Shown piece by piece: positions 25,598 to 35,429 of a stretch of 43,971 nt of DNA. The notes beneath the pieces were generated by a model that saw only the letters and a program-made list of their open reading frames with translations, searched no databases and had not been told where the DNA came from. Position 1 is the stretch's first letter. Every line of letters starts with the position of its first letter. Made by a program: the position numbers and the translations under genes. The DNA is from Chlamydiia bacterium (GTDB lineage: Bacteria > Chlamydiota > Chlamydiia > Chlamydiales > GCA-2402025): NCBI GenBank assembly GCA_022601395.1, contig JAJACS010000014.1, forward strand, positions 1 through 43,971. The letters are read 5' to 3'.

Positions 25598-26686
25598 ATG
25601 CATCTTGTTTCATTAAAACTGCGGAATTTCCGTAACTATAAAGAAGAAACGGTCACCTTTGACCCCAAAATCAATTTGATTATTGGAGAGAATGGCGCTG
25701 GCAAGACGAACCTCCTCGAGGCGATCTACTTCTTAAGTACCGGAAGATCTTTTAGAACCAACCTTCTAAAGGATATGATCCATAAAGATCATTCTCTTTT
25801 TTTTATAGAAGCTACTTTTGTGAAAGATGGTGTTACGCAGACTTTGAAGGTTGGATACGATGAAACAAATAAGAAAATAGAGCATAACGCTACAGAGCTT
25901 GGCTCTTTCTCAAACATGCTCGGCATTATGCCCTCTGTGATTTTTTCACCCAAAGATATCCATTTAATCTCAGGGTCCCCGCAAGAAAGAAGACGCTTTT
26001 TAAACCTGCATCTTGCGCAAAGCGATCCGGTATATGTTTATCATCTTCTTCGATACACAAAAGCTCTTAAGCAGCGTAACGCTTTTTTCAAGCAGAAAAA
26101 ACTCGACGGGATCGAGTGTTACGAGGAAGAGATGGCTCTATCAAGTATTTACCTTATGACAGAGCGAAAAAATGCACTCAGTAAACTAGAAAACCTTGTA
26201 AAGCTTAAGATGAGCTCGCTATCTAATGCTCAAGATGACTTTAAAATCAACTACCAGCCCTCTTTATCTGGGAAGTTTGATAACGCATCGTTTATAAAAC
26301 AGTTCGAAAAAATGAGGCCAAAAGAACTTCTTTGCAAATCAACTCTCGTAGGACCTCATAGAGATGACTTTCATATACTGCAGGATAATAACCTTGCTAA
26401 ATCCTATGCATCAGAAGGGCAAAAAAGAACCTTTTTAAGCGCTTTGAAATTTTCAGAATGGAACCTGCTTAAAGAAAGCACCAATGCATCCCCAATTATG
26501 AGTATCGATGACATCGGCATGCATCTTGACCAAACAAGAAAAAACCTGCTGAAAGACTACATGAGTAGTTTCTCGCAGGTTTTTTTAACTGTACCTTCTG
26601 ATCCGCTCATCGAAGAGTATACAAAGTGCAGGATCGAAATCGCAGATGGCAAAATAAAATCGTCTACATCGCCTTTAAGTGTTTAA
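25598..26686 (+). CDS. recF: DNA replication/repair protein RecF (362 aa)
   Basis: ATPase of the SMC/ABC type that helps load RecA at gaps. Walker A is GENGAGKTNLLEAI near the N-terminus. The ABC signature region is SEGQKRTFLSALKFSE and the Walker B region is PIMSIDDIGMHLD. It begins right after dnaN (TAAATG) with GAGG 15 bases upstream inside dnaN, so translation is probably coupled. Its 3' end overlaps the 3' end of convergent pgi by 23 bp. Confidence 0.96.
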   Translation: MHLVSLKLRNFRNYKEETVTFDPKINLIIGENGAGKTNLLEAIYFLSTGRSFRTNLLKDMIHKDHSLFFIEATFVKDGVTQTLKVGYDETNKKIEHNATELGSFSNMLGIMPSVIFSPKDIHLISGSPQERRRFLNLHLAQSDPVYVYHLLRYTKALKQRNAFFKQKKLDGIECYEEEMALSSIYLMTERKNALSKLENLVKLKMSSLSNAQDDFKINYQPSLSGKFDNASFIKQFEKMRPKELLCKSTLVGPHRDDFHILQDNNLAKSYASEGQKRTFLSALKFSEWNLLKESTNASPIMSIDDIGMHLDQTRKNLLKDYMSSFSQVFLTVPSDPLIEEYTKCRIEIADGKIKSSTSPLSV

Positions 26687-28253
26687 GGTAAGCCTGAGCT
26701 ATTGGAAAGTCCTTTGGATCAATCTCTTCTCCATTTTTCATCTTTGCAAAGAAATCAATGATCTTATTCGCAAGAACTTTACCAAGCTGTACACCTTCTT
26801 GGTCAAATGAGTTGATATCCCAAATAAATCCTTGGAAAGCAACCTTATGCTCGAAATAAGCAAGCAGCGCTCCAATCGTATAAGGATCGCATTTTTTCGT
26901 AAGTAAGATGTGATTCGGTCTATTCCCTGGGAAAAACTTATTCGGGTTGTCCGAACGTTTTCCTGTAGCAAGACCGATAGACTGGGCAAAGAGGTTTGCA
27001 AGAAGCTTTTCCTGCGAAGAAGTTCCTTTCACTTCTAAATCATCAGCATATTGAGACTCTTTAAATCCAATAAACTCAATCGGCACTGTGGTTGTTCCTT
27101 GGTGAATGCACTGATAGAAAGAATGTTGGCCGTTTGTTCCAGGCTCTCCCCAAACAATCGGACCCGTATCATAATCAACAGGCTCACCATGTTTGTTAAT
27201 CCGCTTGCCGTTAGACTCCATGTCTAACTGCTGCAAATGCGCTGGAAAACGAATCATAGCTTGTGAGTAAGGTATTACTGCACAAGTTGGAAGATGAAGA
27301 AAGTTGCGGTTCCAAACGCCAAGAAGTGCTCCGATTAGAGGTAGGTTTTCTTTATAGTCTTTAGAAAGAGCAAGCTTGTCCATAGCATTAGCACCTCTTA
27401 AGAAGTCTAAAAACTTCTCCATACCAAGTGCAAAAGCAAGCTCTACGCAGCCTACCATAGAAGTTACAGAATACCTTCCACCTATGTAATCCCAGATATA
27501 AAAGGACTCTCTATACTTGTCTGGGTTATCCATTGGAGAGGATTTACCAGTAACGGCAATCATATGATCTTTTGTAGAAAGGCCTTTTTCTTCTAGATGC
27601 TTTTTAATCAGTTCTTCATTAGTAAGAGTTTCAAGTGTAGAGCCTGATTTAGAAACAACAACAAATAAAGTCTTAGATGGATCTACTTCAGAAAAGATCT
27701 TATGAGCATCGTCAGGATCAACATTGGATATGAAATGTACTTTGCGGTTTTCTTTTTTATAGGCTTCTAGAGATAGATATATGGCTCTTGGACCAAGGTC
27801 TGATCCTCCGATTCCGATTTGCACAAGATCAGTAAAACCTTGCTTCTCTACTTCCTCTAAAAAACGTTTTAGCTTTTCCAGTTCTTGGTATGCAAGATCT
27901 GTTGCTTCCTTCCCTCTTGGTCCTTCGTTTCTTTTATCAAAGAAATCACGCATCGCAGTATGAAGAACAGAGCGGTTTTCACATTCATAACCTTCGATCT
28001 TATTGACCACTTCACCAGCTTGCATAAGAGCCATTTTCTCGATCACATTCGTTTCATCAGCAAGCTCGAATAGGGCTTCCATGACTTTGTCTGTAACTCT
28101 TTCTGTACCATAGAGCATTTTGATCCCAAGAGCTTCTGCTGTCATCTCATCAACACGCTTCGTTGTAAGGATCCCTTCATGAGTAAGATCTATTGGATTT
28201 CGTTCAAGCTCCGTTAACTTTTCAACAGAACTTAATTGATTAAAGAGCGTCAT
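26664..28253 (-). CDS. pgi: glucose-6-phosphate isomerase (529 aa)
   Basis: It interconverts glucose-6-phosphate and fructose-6-phosphate in the cytosol. PGI motifs are IGIGGSDLGPRAIY, VVSKSGSTLETLTNE, YSQAMIRFPAHLQQLDMESNGK and GTNGQHSFYQCIHQG with the catalytic His. Length is typical of bacterial and chlamydial PGI. Its fructose-6-phosphate product is a substrate of the phosphoketolase at 36548-38893. The last 23 bp overlap recF tail to tail. Confidence 0.97.
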   Translation of the reverse strand: MTLFNQLSSVEKLTELERNPIDLTHEGILTTKRVDEMTAEALGIKMLYGTERVTDKVMEALFELADETNVIEKMALMQAGEVVNKIEGYECENRSVLHTAMRDFFDKRNEGPRGKEATDLAYQELEKLKRFLEEVEKQGFTDLVQIGIGGSDLGPRAIYLSLEAYKKENRKVHFISNVDPDDAHKIFSEVDPSKTLFVVVSKSGSTLETLTNEELIKKHLEEKGLSTKDHMIAVTGKSSPMDNPDKYRESFYIWDYIGGRYSVTSMVGCVELAFALGMEKFLDFLRGANAMDKLALSKDYKENLPLIGALLGVWNRNFLHLPTCAVIPYSQAMIRFPAHLQQLDMESNGKRINKHGEPVDYDTGPIVWGEPGTNGQHSFYQCIHQGTTTVPIEFIGFKESQYADDLEVKGTSSQEKLLANLFAQSIGLATGKRSDNPNKFFPGNRPNHILLTKKCDPYTIGALLAYFEHKVAFQGFIWDINSFDQEGVQLGKVLANKIIDFFAKMKNGEEIDPKDFPIAQAYLKHLKAM

Positions 28254-28346
28254 ATTATCAAACCCCAGCTTGATTCAAAATAAATCCTTATATATGTCAC
28301 ATCTCTTAGAAGAGGACAACACTTTTTATTATCATGCTCTTACTTA

Positions 28347-28375
28347 TTGCATTAAAAGTGAGTGGGAAGTAAACT
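28347..28375 (+). promoter_or_regulatory. probable promoter of tRNA-Pro
   Basis: TTGCAT at 28347-28352 and TAAACT at 28370-28375 are 17 bp apart, placing the start about 10 bp ahead of the mature tRNA. Confidence 0.4.
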
Positions 28376-28391
28376 GTGGCTAATTATTTTG

Positions 28392-28466
28392 CGGGGTATA
28401 GCGCAGCTTGGCTAGCGCGACTGCTTTGGGAGCAGTAGGTCGGGGGTTCAAATCCCTCTACCCCGA
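28392..28466 (+). tRNA. tRNA-Pro, anticodon TGG
   Basis: Acceptor CGGGGTA pairs with TACCCCG. The CTGCT/AGCAG anticodon stem carries loop TTTGGGA with TGG at its centre. The T-loop TTCAAAT is standard. CCA is not encoded. Confidence 0.95.
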
Positions 28467-28478
28467 AATTTCACAAAG

Positions 28479-28500
28479 ACTACTTCATACCTGAGGTAGT
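28479..28500. terminator. hairpin between tRNA-Pro and the convergent 374-aa gene
   Basis: ACTACTTC and GAGGTAGT form an 8-bp stem with one G-T pair and a 6-nt loop. It sits just past both 3' ends. No strong T-run on either strand. Confidence 0.4.
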
Positions 28501-28516
28501 AAGTTCACAAAAAAAC

Positions 28517-29641
28517 TTACAGATTACTGAGAAATTCTTGAAAGGAAACTTCATTTTCGAGGTTGATCGGAAGATCTAAATAAACAAGAGATCCTCCAGT
28601 CACAGAGAAGCCTTGTAGAATTCTTTTTCCATTCAAACTAAGAGAATTATTCATAAAGATTAGGGTGTCTAGGCCTTGCCAGCTTTCTGTAACAAGAAAC
28701 TCTGGTATCAAACGATATGAAACTTGATGCTCAAATAGTTCTTCGAAAACCTGATCAAAGAACATGTGAGTTGTTTGAAAAAGATTGTTGTCATTTGGAA
28801 ATACCACTCCGATTGTAGGGCTTTTGGGCTCAAGCTCCCAATTCCTTTCTGGCTCAAGAAAACCAAACCCCTCTCCTGCAGCATTGCCTGAGATGTCCGC
28901 AATGGGAGATGTATGATTCTCTAGAAGTAGATTCAAATGACAGTAACGCTTTTTAGAAAGTATTTCTGCAAGAAAAGACTGGTTATCTATCCTGATACAG
29001 TCGTACCAAGCAAAACCAAGCAGTTCTTCTGGCAACTGCGAAGAGAGTCTATGTAGGTATTCTGCAAAAAACTGATGAAAGTAAAGATTTTTGAGATGCT
29101 TTGTAAATGGAGATACCTCGAACATATCATAGTGCATTTTATCAAACGTATCGATCGGGCTATTTTTTGTCTCAAATAGGCGCTCTGGAGTTTCGTAGAG
29201 ATCTTGCAAGTATTCTAGCAAGTTTTGAAAGTGAAACTGATTGAAAGGAAAATGCATGCATAGATCAGCATTGCCTCTGTACAGAATGACACCAAGAGTA
29301 TCTTCCTCAAACCCTTTGTATAAATCTTCCAAAAAGACATTCAGAGCTCTTGCAAACGCACCAAGAAAGCTGTCTAAATGGAGTTTTACTCTTTTTTGAA
29401 AAAATCCGAACTTTAGATCAAAGAGAATTTTAACGCCTTTTTCTCGAAGCTCCGATGCCTGCTCTTTTAAAGAGCTAAAATCAAGGCTAGAGCTCAAAGT
29501 AAGATCTACTGTGAGCACTACAGTATTGTGGTAAGAAGAGTCAAGCGTATCCAAGGATTTTGCAATAATTGGAATAAAATACTGGTTGTCTAAATGAAAA
29601 CCATTTAGATCAAGCGAGTGGTAATTCGTGCAAATTGTCAT
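28517..29641 (-). CDS. conserved hypothetical coupled to trmB (374 aa)
   Basis: I do not recognise a family by motif. It is soluble and acidic, with no signal or membrane segment. Readable features are an N-terminal strand pattern (TVVLTVDLTLSSS, KGVKILFDLKFGFF), a central GVILYRGNADLCMHFPF, and a C-terminal Rossmann-like stretch (PTIGVVFPNDNNLF to GLDTLIFMNNSL) reminiscent of glycosidase or GATase-like folds. Its start overlaps the trmB stop by four bases, so it is translated with the tRNA methyltransferase. The absence of family resemblance suggests a lineage-restricted protein. Confidence 0.7.
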   Translation of the reverse strand: MTICTNYHSLDLNGFHLDNQYFIPIIAKSLDTLDSSYHNTVVLTVDLTLSSSLDFSSLKEQASELREKGVKILFDLKFGFFQKRVKLHLDSFLGAFARALNVFLEDLYKGFEEDTLGVILYRGNADLCMHFPFNQFHFQNLLEYLQDLYETPERLFETKNSPIDTFDKMHYDMFEVSPFTKHLKNLYFHQFFAEYLHRLSSQLPEELLGFAWYDCIRIDNQSFLAEILSKKRYCHLNLLLENHTSPIADISGNAAGEGFGFLEPERNWELEPKSPTIGVVFPNDNNLFQTTHMFFDQVFEELFEHQVSYRLIPEFLVTESWQGLDTLIFMNNSLSLNGKRILQGFSVTGGSLVYLDLPINLENEVSFQEFLSNL

Positions 29642-30324
29642 TGTGGTGCTTCTTTTTGATTTCTAAAGTGCATATGACGTATGACTTTTCCAAGACTTGT
29701 CCAAAGGTTCTGAAAGTAGGAATATCCGTAGTCTTCTACACCTGTGATGTAGTAGGGATCTTTGTGAACAGACTCCCACTTTTTAGTAAGTGTGGCCACC
29801 TTAATCATAGACTCTGAGTATGTATCATCATCGGTTACAAACGTTGCAAGACCGCCTTTTTTTACCACCCTAGAGACTTCATTTAAAAAGTCTACATGGA
29901 AAAGCCTATGTTTTGCGTGTTTGTCCTTTGGCCAAGGATCGGGAAAATTCACATAAATTTCCTTAATCGAGCTATTTTTAAGATAGTACCTGCTAAAGGT
30001 ATAAGCCTCTCCACATACGATAAGCAGATTCTTGATCCCGTTGTTTTCTCTTTTAGACCAAATCTTACGAACTCTTTTAAACTGGATTTCGCAAGCGATC
30101 CAGTTAACATCGGGATTAGCTCTTGCCTTCTCGATGATCCAGTCACCATTTCCAGAACAATACTCTAGGGCTACCTCGTTTTCATTTTCAAAAATATCCT
30201 TCATATCAGGCATGGTGAACTTCTCATGCTCGAAGTAATACTCAGGGACACAAAGTACCTTATTCTCTATGTGAGGTCTTCTGTCTTTAAAACTAAAGGG
30301 TGATTTTAGATCTTTTGGCTTCAT
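29638..30324 (-). CDS. trmB: tRNA (guanine-46-N7)-methyltransferase (228 aa)
   Basis: It makes m7G46 in the variable loop of tRNAs using S-adenosylmethionine. The SAM-binding loop is LEYCSGNGDWI. The family signature NFPDPWPKDKHAKHRL contains the catalytic Asp and the tRNA-binding basic residues. The length is typical. It is first of a two-gene unit with the 374-aa unknown (4-bp overlap). tRNA genes lie on both sides. Confidence 0.95.
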   Translation of the reverse strand: MKPKDLKSPFSFKDRRPHIENKVLCVPEYYFEHEKFTMPDMKDIFENENEVALEYCSGNGDWIIEKARANPDVNWIACEIQFKRVRKIWSKRENNGIKNLLIVCGEAYTFSRYYLKNSSIKEIYVNFPDPWPKDKHAKHRLFHVDFLNEVSRVVKKGGLATFVTDDDTYSESMIKVATLTKKWESVHKDPYYITGVEDYGYSYFQNLWTSLGKVIRHMHFRNQKEAPQ

Positions 30325-30437
30325 AGCCTACGGATTATAAAGGAAACATGTTTAGGCTTCTAGCTATTTTCATTTCCTAAAAGCAGGTCACGAACTTTAA
30401 GGAATATTGCAGGACTGATATTTATTTGAGAAGATGC

Positions 30438-30465
30438 TTGACGATAAACCCTTTAAACTTATAAC
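30438..30465 (+). promoter_or_regulatory. promoter of tRNA-Leu
   Basis: TTGACG at 30438-30443 and TATAAC at 30460-30465 are 16 bp apart, with the start about 12 bp ahead of the mature tRNA. Near-consensus, as expected for a stable RNA gene. Confidence 0.7.
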
Positions 30466-30483
30466 TTATTGCCAGTTTTAATT

Positions 30484-30565
<82 letters not shown>

Positions 30566-30590
30566 ATCTTTTCTTAAGTTGCAATCACGA

Positions 30591-31997
30591 TCACTTTTTA
30601 GTTTTTGGATGAATCATGTTCTCTGGAACAACGATCTCATCAAATTCCTTTTCTGACAGGTATCCAAGCTGCATACATGCTTCTTTTAATGTGAGATTTT
30701 CGTGATTTGCTTTGTGAGCGATCTCAGATGACTTGTCATAGCCGATTTTAGGGCTTAAAGCTGTTACAAGCATAAGTGAGTTATCCAGATGATGCTTGAT
30801 TTTGTCTTTATTGAGTGTGATTCCACTCAGGCAGCAACTTGTAAAGAGTTTTGTAGAATCACTGATCAAATCACAAGACTGGATGAAGTTGTATAGAATC
30901 GTTGGCTTAAACGCATTGATTTGAAAGTTCCCTTTACTTCCAGCTGTGGTAATAGTGGTATCATTGCCGATAACTTGAGTGGCCACCGCAAACATAGCTT
31001 CACTCTGGGTTGGGTTTACTTTCCCTGGCATAATCGATGATCCAGGTTCGTTTTCTGGTAAATGCATCTCCCCTATTCCACATCTTGGTCCAGAAGCTGA
31101 CCAAGCAATATCGTAGGCTATTTTAAGCATAGAACAAGCTGTTGTTTTAAGAGCGCCACTTGCAAAGACCAGTTCGTCATGTGCTGATATACCGGTGAAT
31201 TTGTTTGGATGCACCTTGAAGGGAAGCTTTGTGAATTTTGCTATATTCTCAATCGATTTTTTATCGAAATCTGGGTGAGCATTGATCCCTGTTCCTACTG
31301 CCGTGCCTCCTAGAACAAGCTCATACAAACCAGGAAGAGACATTTTAATGCGCTCAATATTTCTTTCTATTTGCGAAGCATAACCTGAAAACTCTTGCCC
31401 ATAGGAAATAGGAACCGCATCTTGTAAATGAGTTCTTCCGATTTTTACCACATTACCAAACTCTTTTTCTTTAGCTCGCAGACCTTTAGCAAAGATCTCA
31501 AGAGCTGGGATCACTTCTTCTGTAAGTGCTAATACTGCTGCTATATGCATAGCCGATGAAAAGGCATCGTTAGTAGACTGTGACATGTTTACATGATCAT
31601 TTGGATGAACCGGCTTTTTTGAGCCAAGCTCTCCTCCTGCGATCTGTATAGCTCTATTAGAGATTACCTCATTCACATTCATATGAGACTGAGTACCACT
31701 TCCTGTCTGCCATATTTTTAAAGGAAACTCTTTAATAAGGTCTAAGGAAATGACCTCATCAGCAGCTTTTACGATTAAATCTGCTACTTTTTTATCAAGT
31801 AGGCCAAGCTCACAGTTAGCAAGGGCAGTGGATTTTTTTAAATACCCAAAAGCTCTGATGAGCTGAGGGGGCATCTTTTCATTCCCTATATTAAAATTCT
31901 CTAGAGATCTTTGTGTTTGAGCTCCGTAGAGGACATTATTTGGAACTTTGATTTCTCCCATACTGTCTGATTCTACTCGGTAGCCTACATCACCCAT
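30591..31997 (-). CDS. fumC: class II fumarate hydratase (468 aa)
   Basis: It interconverts fumarate and malate in the TCA cycle without an iron-sulfur cluster. Signatures are [30 protein letters not shown] (as [13 protein letters not shown]), [12 protein letters not shown] and the fumarase/aspartase loop [16 protein letters not shown]. Length equals E. coli FumC. A good AGGTG lies before the ATG. It could feed malate to the malic enzyme at 2673-4370. Confidence 0.96.
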   Translation of the reverse strand: MGDVGYRVESDSMGEIKVPNNVLYGAQTQRSLENFNIGNEKMPPQLIRAFGYLKKSTALANCELGLLDKKVADLIVKAADEVISLDLIKEFPLKIWQTGSGTQSHMNVNEVISNRAIQIAGGELGSKKPVHPNDHVNMSQSTNDAFSSAMHIAAVLALTEEVIPALEIFAKGLRAKEKEFGNVVKIGRTHLQDAVPISYGQEFSGYASQIERNIERIKMSLPGLYELVLGGTAVGTGINAHPDFDKKSIENIAKFTKLPFKVHPNKFTGISAHDELVFASGALKTTACSMLKIAYDIAWSASGPRCGIGEMHLPENEPGSSIMPGKVNPTQSEAMFAVATQVIGNDTTITTAGSKGNFQINAFKPTILYNFIQSCDLISDSTKLFTSCCLSGITLNKDKIKHHLDNSLMLVTALSPKIGYDKSSEIAHKANHENLTLKEACMQLGYLSEKEFDEIVVPENMIHPKTKK

Positions 31998-32091
31998 AAT
32001 AACACCTATTAATTACTCTTATTATAGGTTTTCATAACAGATCCATATTTTACATAAAAGTTTATATATTAACTAAAATCATCATATTTCA

Positions 32092-32097
32092 TATAAT
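32092..32097 (+). promoter_or_regulatory. -10 box of the secreted 185-aa gene
   Basis: A perfect TATAAT lies 30 bp before ATG 32127; no good -35 is seen. The implied start near 32104 supports the internal ATG over an upstream TTG at 32097. Confidence 0.45.
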
Positions 32098-32126
32098 TGC
32101 GTTGCATTATGAACCCAGGAGCTATT

Positions 32127-32684
32127 ATGGGACTATTTTCTAAACTTGCTTTTACTATCGCTGCAGCGAGCTGCACCACATGTTTTACGCAAATCGAAGA
32201 TAAAGAAGCGTTCAAAAAGCACGCTCACGCTTACGAAGATTCTTACACTAAATATGCAAACACTGACCAAGGAAGATTTGAAAGATCTTCTAAAAATGCA
32301 CTAAGAACGGCCTTTCTTGCTTGTGGCGCATCTGACGATGAAGTTCTGGATGCTGTTAAAGATATGAAAAAAGTATCGAAAAAGTGCCATGAATGGATCA
32401 AGAAGTGCAACAGAGGTCTTCTTTCAAAACAAGAGCCTACGGTTTCATTAGATGCTTTTGTTAAACAAGCTAGAAGTTATAACGAAATCCACGCTCTTGT
32501 GAAAAACACAGAAGATTTCGTAAGTTATAACACCTCACATAAAGTCTTCAAAAGAGAAGTTATCAAACTTATCAAAGAAGGCTGCACTGTAAAAGATGTT
32601 ACTGACACCATGAAAGATGCAGGGATTGAAGATGAACGTATTCTTTCAAGACCGCTTTACTGGAAAAAGAAAGACATCGACTAA
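32127..32684 (+). CDS. putative secreted hypothetical protein (185 aa)
   Basis: Start chosen at ATG 32127 because AGGAG lies 5 bp ahead and because it places MGLFSKLAFTIAAASC at the N-terminus, which reads as a signal peptide. The Cys after AAAS could be a lipidation site, but the lipobox is poor. The mature part is charged and helical (FKKHAHAYEDSYTKYAN, VLDAVKDMKKVSKKCHEWIKKC), with several Cys residues that could pair in the periplasm. No family is recognised. It stands alone between fumC (divergent) and the H+-ATPase. Confidence 0.65.
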   Translation: MGLFSKLAFTIAAASCTTCFTQIEDKEAFKKHAHAYEDSYTKYANTDQGRFERSSKNALRTAFLACGASDDEVLDAVKDMKKVSKKCHEWIKKCNRGLLSKQEPTVSLDAFVKQARSYNEIHALVKNTEDFVSYNTSHKVFKREVIKLIKEGCTVKDVTDTMKDAGIEDERILSRPLYWKKKDID

Positions 32685-32693
32685 CGTCTTATG

Positions 32694-32727
32694 AAGCCTT
32701 CTTAAAAGAGGGCTTCACTCTCACATT
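32694..32727 (+). terminator. hairpin after the secreted 185-aa gene
   Basis: GAAGCC and GGCTTC, at about 32700-32722, form a 6-bp stem with an A/T-rich loop shortly after the stop. It lacks a T-run; weak call. Confidence 0.3.
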
Positions 32728-32789
32728 CAAAGATTTCAAAAACAGTCCTCTTCCCACATGATCATTAAGCCTCTTTTGCTGCTTTCTCA

Positions 32790-32818
32790 TTGACAACTCC
32801 CCCATTTCTTAATATGAA
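32790..32818 (+). promoter_or_regulatory. promoter of the P-type ATPase gene
   Basis: A perfect TTGACA at 32790-32795 and TATGAA at 32813-32818 are 17 bp apart. The leader of about 24 nt carries GAGG before ATG 32849. A TATAAT at 32831 is too near the ATG to be the main -10. Confidence 0.55.
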
Positions 32819-32848
32819 CTAAAATAAGGGTATAATTGAGTTGAGGAT

Positions 32849-35347
32849 ATGGGTAAAACACCTTCAGAATTCCAAGATGTATCAATCGAAGAATGTCTAA
32901 AAAAGTTCCAAACTGATGCAAAAAAGGGACTTAGCGATGAAGAAGCTAAAAGCCGCCTTGAAAAATACGGCTTCAACGCCATAGAAGAAAAAAAGGAAAG
33001 TCTTTTCAAAAAGGTCATGCTTTTTTTCTGGGGCCCTATTCCTTGGATGATCGAACTTGCTGCAATTATCTCAGGTATTCTTGAGCGCTGGCCTGATTTT
33101 ATCCTGATCGCAGCCCTGCTTCTCATCAACGCTATCCTAGGATTTATACATGAGTTGCAAGCTGAAAATGCCATTTCAGCTCTTAAAAACTCCCTTGCTC
33201 TTAAGGCTCAAGTTCTGAGAAGTGGCAAGTGGAAAGAGATCCCTGCAAAGGAGCTTGTTCCAGGAGATATTATCTCTGTTAAACTCGGGAACATTATTCC
33301 AGCAGACATCAAGCTACTAGAGGGTGAGTATCTTTCTGTTGATCAAGCAGCTCTTACAGGAGAATCGCTCCCTGTTGATAAAAAGACATCAGATACAGCT
33401 TTTTCAAGCACCATCGTAAAGCTTGGGGAAATGGTCTCCCTTGTAACAAATACTGGGATGAACACCTTCTTTGGAAAAACAGCTAAGCTTATCCAATCAG
33501 CAAAAACAGAGTCCCACTTTCAAAAAGCCATCTTAAATATCGGAAGATTCCTAATCATAAGCACTCTTTGTATTGTAGCTGTTATCCTTGTCGTTTCTTT
33601 GTATCGAATGCACTACGATGAGAATTTCCATAAGACCTATGGTCAGATTGCAATTTTCCTGCTTGTTCTTGTTGTAGCCGGGATACCGGTAGCTCTTCCT
33701 GCTGTTATGTCTGTTACCATGGCAATTGGAGCTCATAAGATGGCTAAGATGAAAGCTATCGTCTCAAAGCTTATTGCCATTGAAGAGCTTGCTGGCATGG
33801 ATATTTTATGCTCTGATAAAACAGGAACTCTTACAAAGAACCAGCTAACGCTTGGAGAGATAGAAACTTTTGAGATCTGCTCAAAAGAAGAGCTTTTACT
33901 TAACGCTTCGCTCGCCTCTAAGATCGACCAACCTGATGCTATTGACAACGCCATCTTAGCTGGACTTACTGATAAGGAAATCTTAAAGAAGTACAAAGTC
34001 ACAAAATTCATTCCTTTTGATCCTGTACGAAAACGTACAGAAGCAAACATCGAGGTTGATGGGGTTAGCTTTTCTGTTACAAAGGGAGCGCCTCAGATGA
34101 TTTTGGAACTTACAAAGTCGTCTCCCGATGACATGAAAAAATACAACGACTCTGTAGATCAATTTGCTTCTAAAGGATTTAGAACGCTTGGTGTTGCTAA
34201 AAAGGATAAAGAGAACTGGGTTTTCCTTGGAATCATTCCTCTTTTTGATCCTCCTAGGGAAGATACAAAAGAGACGATACATACAGCAAAAAGTATGGGC
34301 GTTGAAGTCAAAATGGTCACAGGTGACCATGTTGCCATTGCAAAAGAGATTGCAGAAACGCTCGATCTTGGAACAAATATTGCTCCTATGGAAAAAGTAT
34401 TCGATGAAAAAATCCCTAAAAATGAACAAGAGCAAATGCTCACGTCCATGAATGGGTTTGCAGAAGTTTTTCCAGAGCATAAATTTCAGATCGTAAAATA
34501 CCTCCAGGAGAGCAAGCATACTGTCGGCATGACAGGAGACGGAGTAAACGATGCTCCAGCTCTAAAGCAAGCCGATATTGGGATTGCTGTTTCAGGAGCG
34601 ACAGATGCAGCGAGATCCGCAGCCGACCTAGTTCTTATCGAACCAGGCCTTATTGTGATCACAAAAGCAATCGAAGAAGCGAGGAAAATATTTGGCCGCT
34701 TAAAAAGCTATGCTATGTACCGGATTTCTGAGACATGTAGGCTCCTACTTTTTCTTTTGTTCTCTATTCTAGCGTTTGATACTCAGCCACTTTCTGCAAT
34801 GATGATTATCTTGATTGCTCTGTTAAATGATATTCCGATTATGACAATTGCCTATGATCACATGAAGGTCGATCCAAATCCTACCTCATGGAATATGAGG
34901 GAGGTCTTGAGTATTTCTATAGGCCTTGCTGTTGTTGGTGTGATCTCCACTTTTGGGCTTTATTGGATAGGGCTTAACGTTTGGATGCTTGACCCAATTA
35001 AATGCTCTACCCTTGCGTTTATGGGAATCTTATGCGGCGGAAACCTGACCATATACCTTACAAGGAATAGAGGGGCATTATTTACGCGTCCCCTTCCGCA
35101 GAAGACATTCTTCCTAGCTACATTATTTTCACAAGCAATTGGAACACTCGTTTCTGCTTACGGCCTTTTTACGAAGGATTTCGTAGGTATAGGCTGGAAG
35201 TATGTACTCTATGCTTGGATATACATCCTTATATGGTTTGGAATATGCATCTTAACGAAACTTTTTCTCTACTACCTTGTGGAGCCTAAAACGAAACATG
35301 ATAAGAAATTTATAGAGAAAACTAAAACATCATTACATGGGAATTAG
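32849..35347 (+). CDS. plasma-membrane-type H+-exporting P-type ATPase (832 aa)
   Basis: P3A-type proton pump of the inner membrane. Phosphorylation motif SDKTGTLTKNQ has Asp323. The actuator loop is LTGESLPV and the hinge is MTGDGVNDAPALKQADIG. In the sixth membrane helix LLNDIPIMTI carries Asp661, at the place of the proton-carrying Asp of plant and fungal pumps. About ten membrane segments and a short C-terminal tail without the plant autoinhibitory domain. Such pumps are mainly eukaryotic and archaeal and patchy in bacteria, so lateral acquisition is plausible. It would export protons at ATP cost, building a gradient for secondary transport. Ca2+ or Mg2+ pumps are less likely on motif grounds. 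Confidence 0.92.
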   Translation: MGKTPSEFQDVSIEECLKKFQTDAKKGLSDEEAKSRLEKYGFNAIEEKKESLFKKVMLFFWGPIPWMIELAAIISGILERWPDFILIAALLLINAILGFIHELQAENAISALKNSLALKAQVLRSGKWKEIPAKELVPGDIISVKLGNIIPADIKLLEGEYLSVDQAALTGESLPVDKKTSDTAFSSTIVKLGEMVSLVTNTGMNTFFGKTAKLIQSAKTESHFQKAILNIGRFLIISTLCIVAVILVVSLYRMHYDENFHKTYGQIAIFLLVLVVAGIPVALPAVMSVTMAIGAHKMAKMKAIVSKLIAIEELAGMDILCSDKTGTLTKNQLTLGEIETFEICSKEELLLNASLASKIDQPDAIDNAILAGLTDKEILKKYKVTKFIPFDPVRKRTEANIEVDGVSFSVTKGAPQMILELTKSSPDDMKKYNDSVDQFASKGFRTLGVAKKDKENWVFLGIIPLFDPPREDTKETIHTAKSMGVEVKMVTGDHVAIAKEIAETLDLGTNIAPMEKVFDEKIPKNEQEQMLTSMNGFAEVFPEHKFQIVKYLQESKHTVGMTGDGVNDAPALKQADIGIAVSGATDAARSAADLVLIEPGLIVITKAIEEARKIFGRLKSYAMYRISETCRLLLFLLFSILAFDTQPLSAMMIILIALLNDIPIMTIAYDHMKVDPNPTSWNMREVLSISIGLAVVGVISTFGLYWIGLNVWMLDPIKCSTLAFMGILCGGNLTIYLTRNRGALFTRPLPQKTFFLATLFSQAIGTLVSAYGLFTKDFVGIGWKYVLYAWIYILIWFGICILTKLFLYYLVEPKTKHDKKFIEKTKTSLHGN

Positions 35348-35429
35348 CCATGATATCACTCATACTGCTTATACGTTTAAGTTCAATGAAAATTGGTAAA
35401 TGCAAACCTCCCCAAGAAAAGACAGACGC

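Noticed and set aside
33983..34519. Minus-strand 178-codon ORF inside the P-type ATPase gene
   Set aside because: It is antisense to well-conserved ATPase domains, with Cys/Phe/Arg-rich shadow composition.
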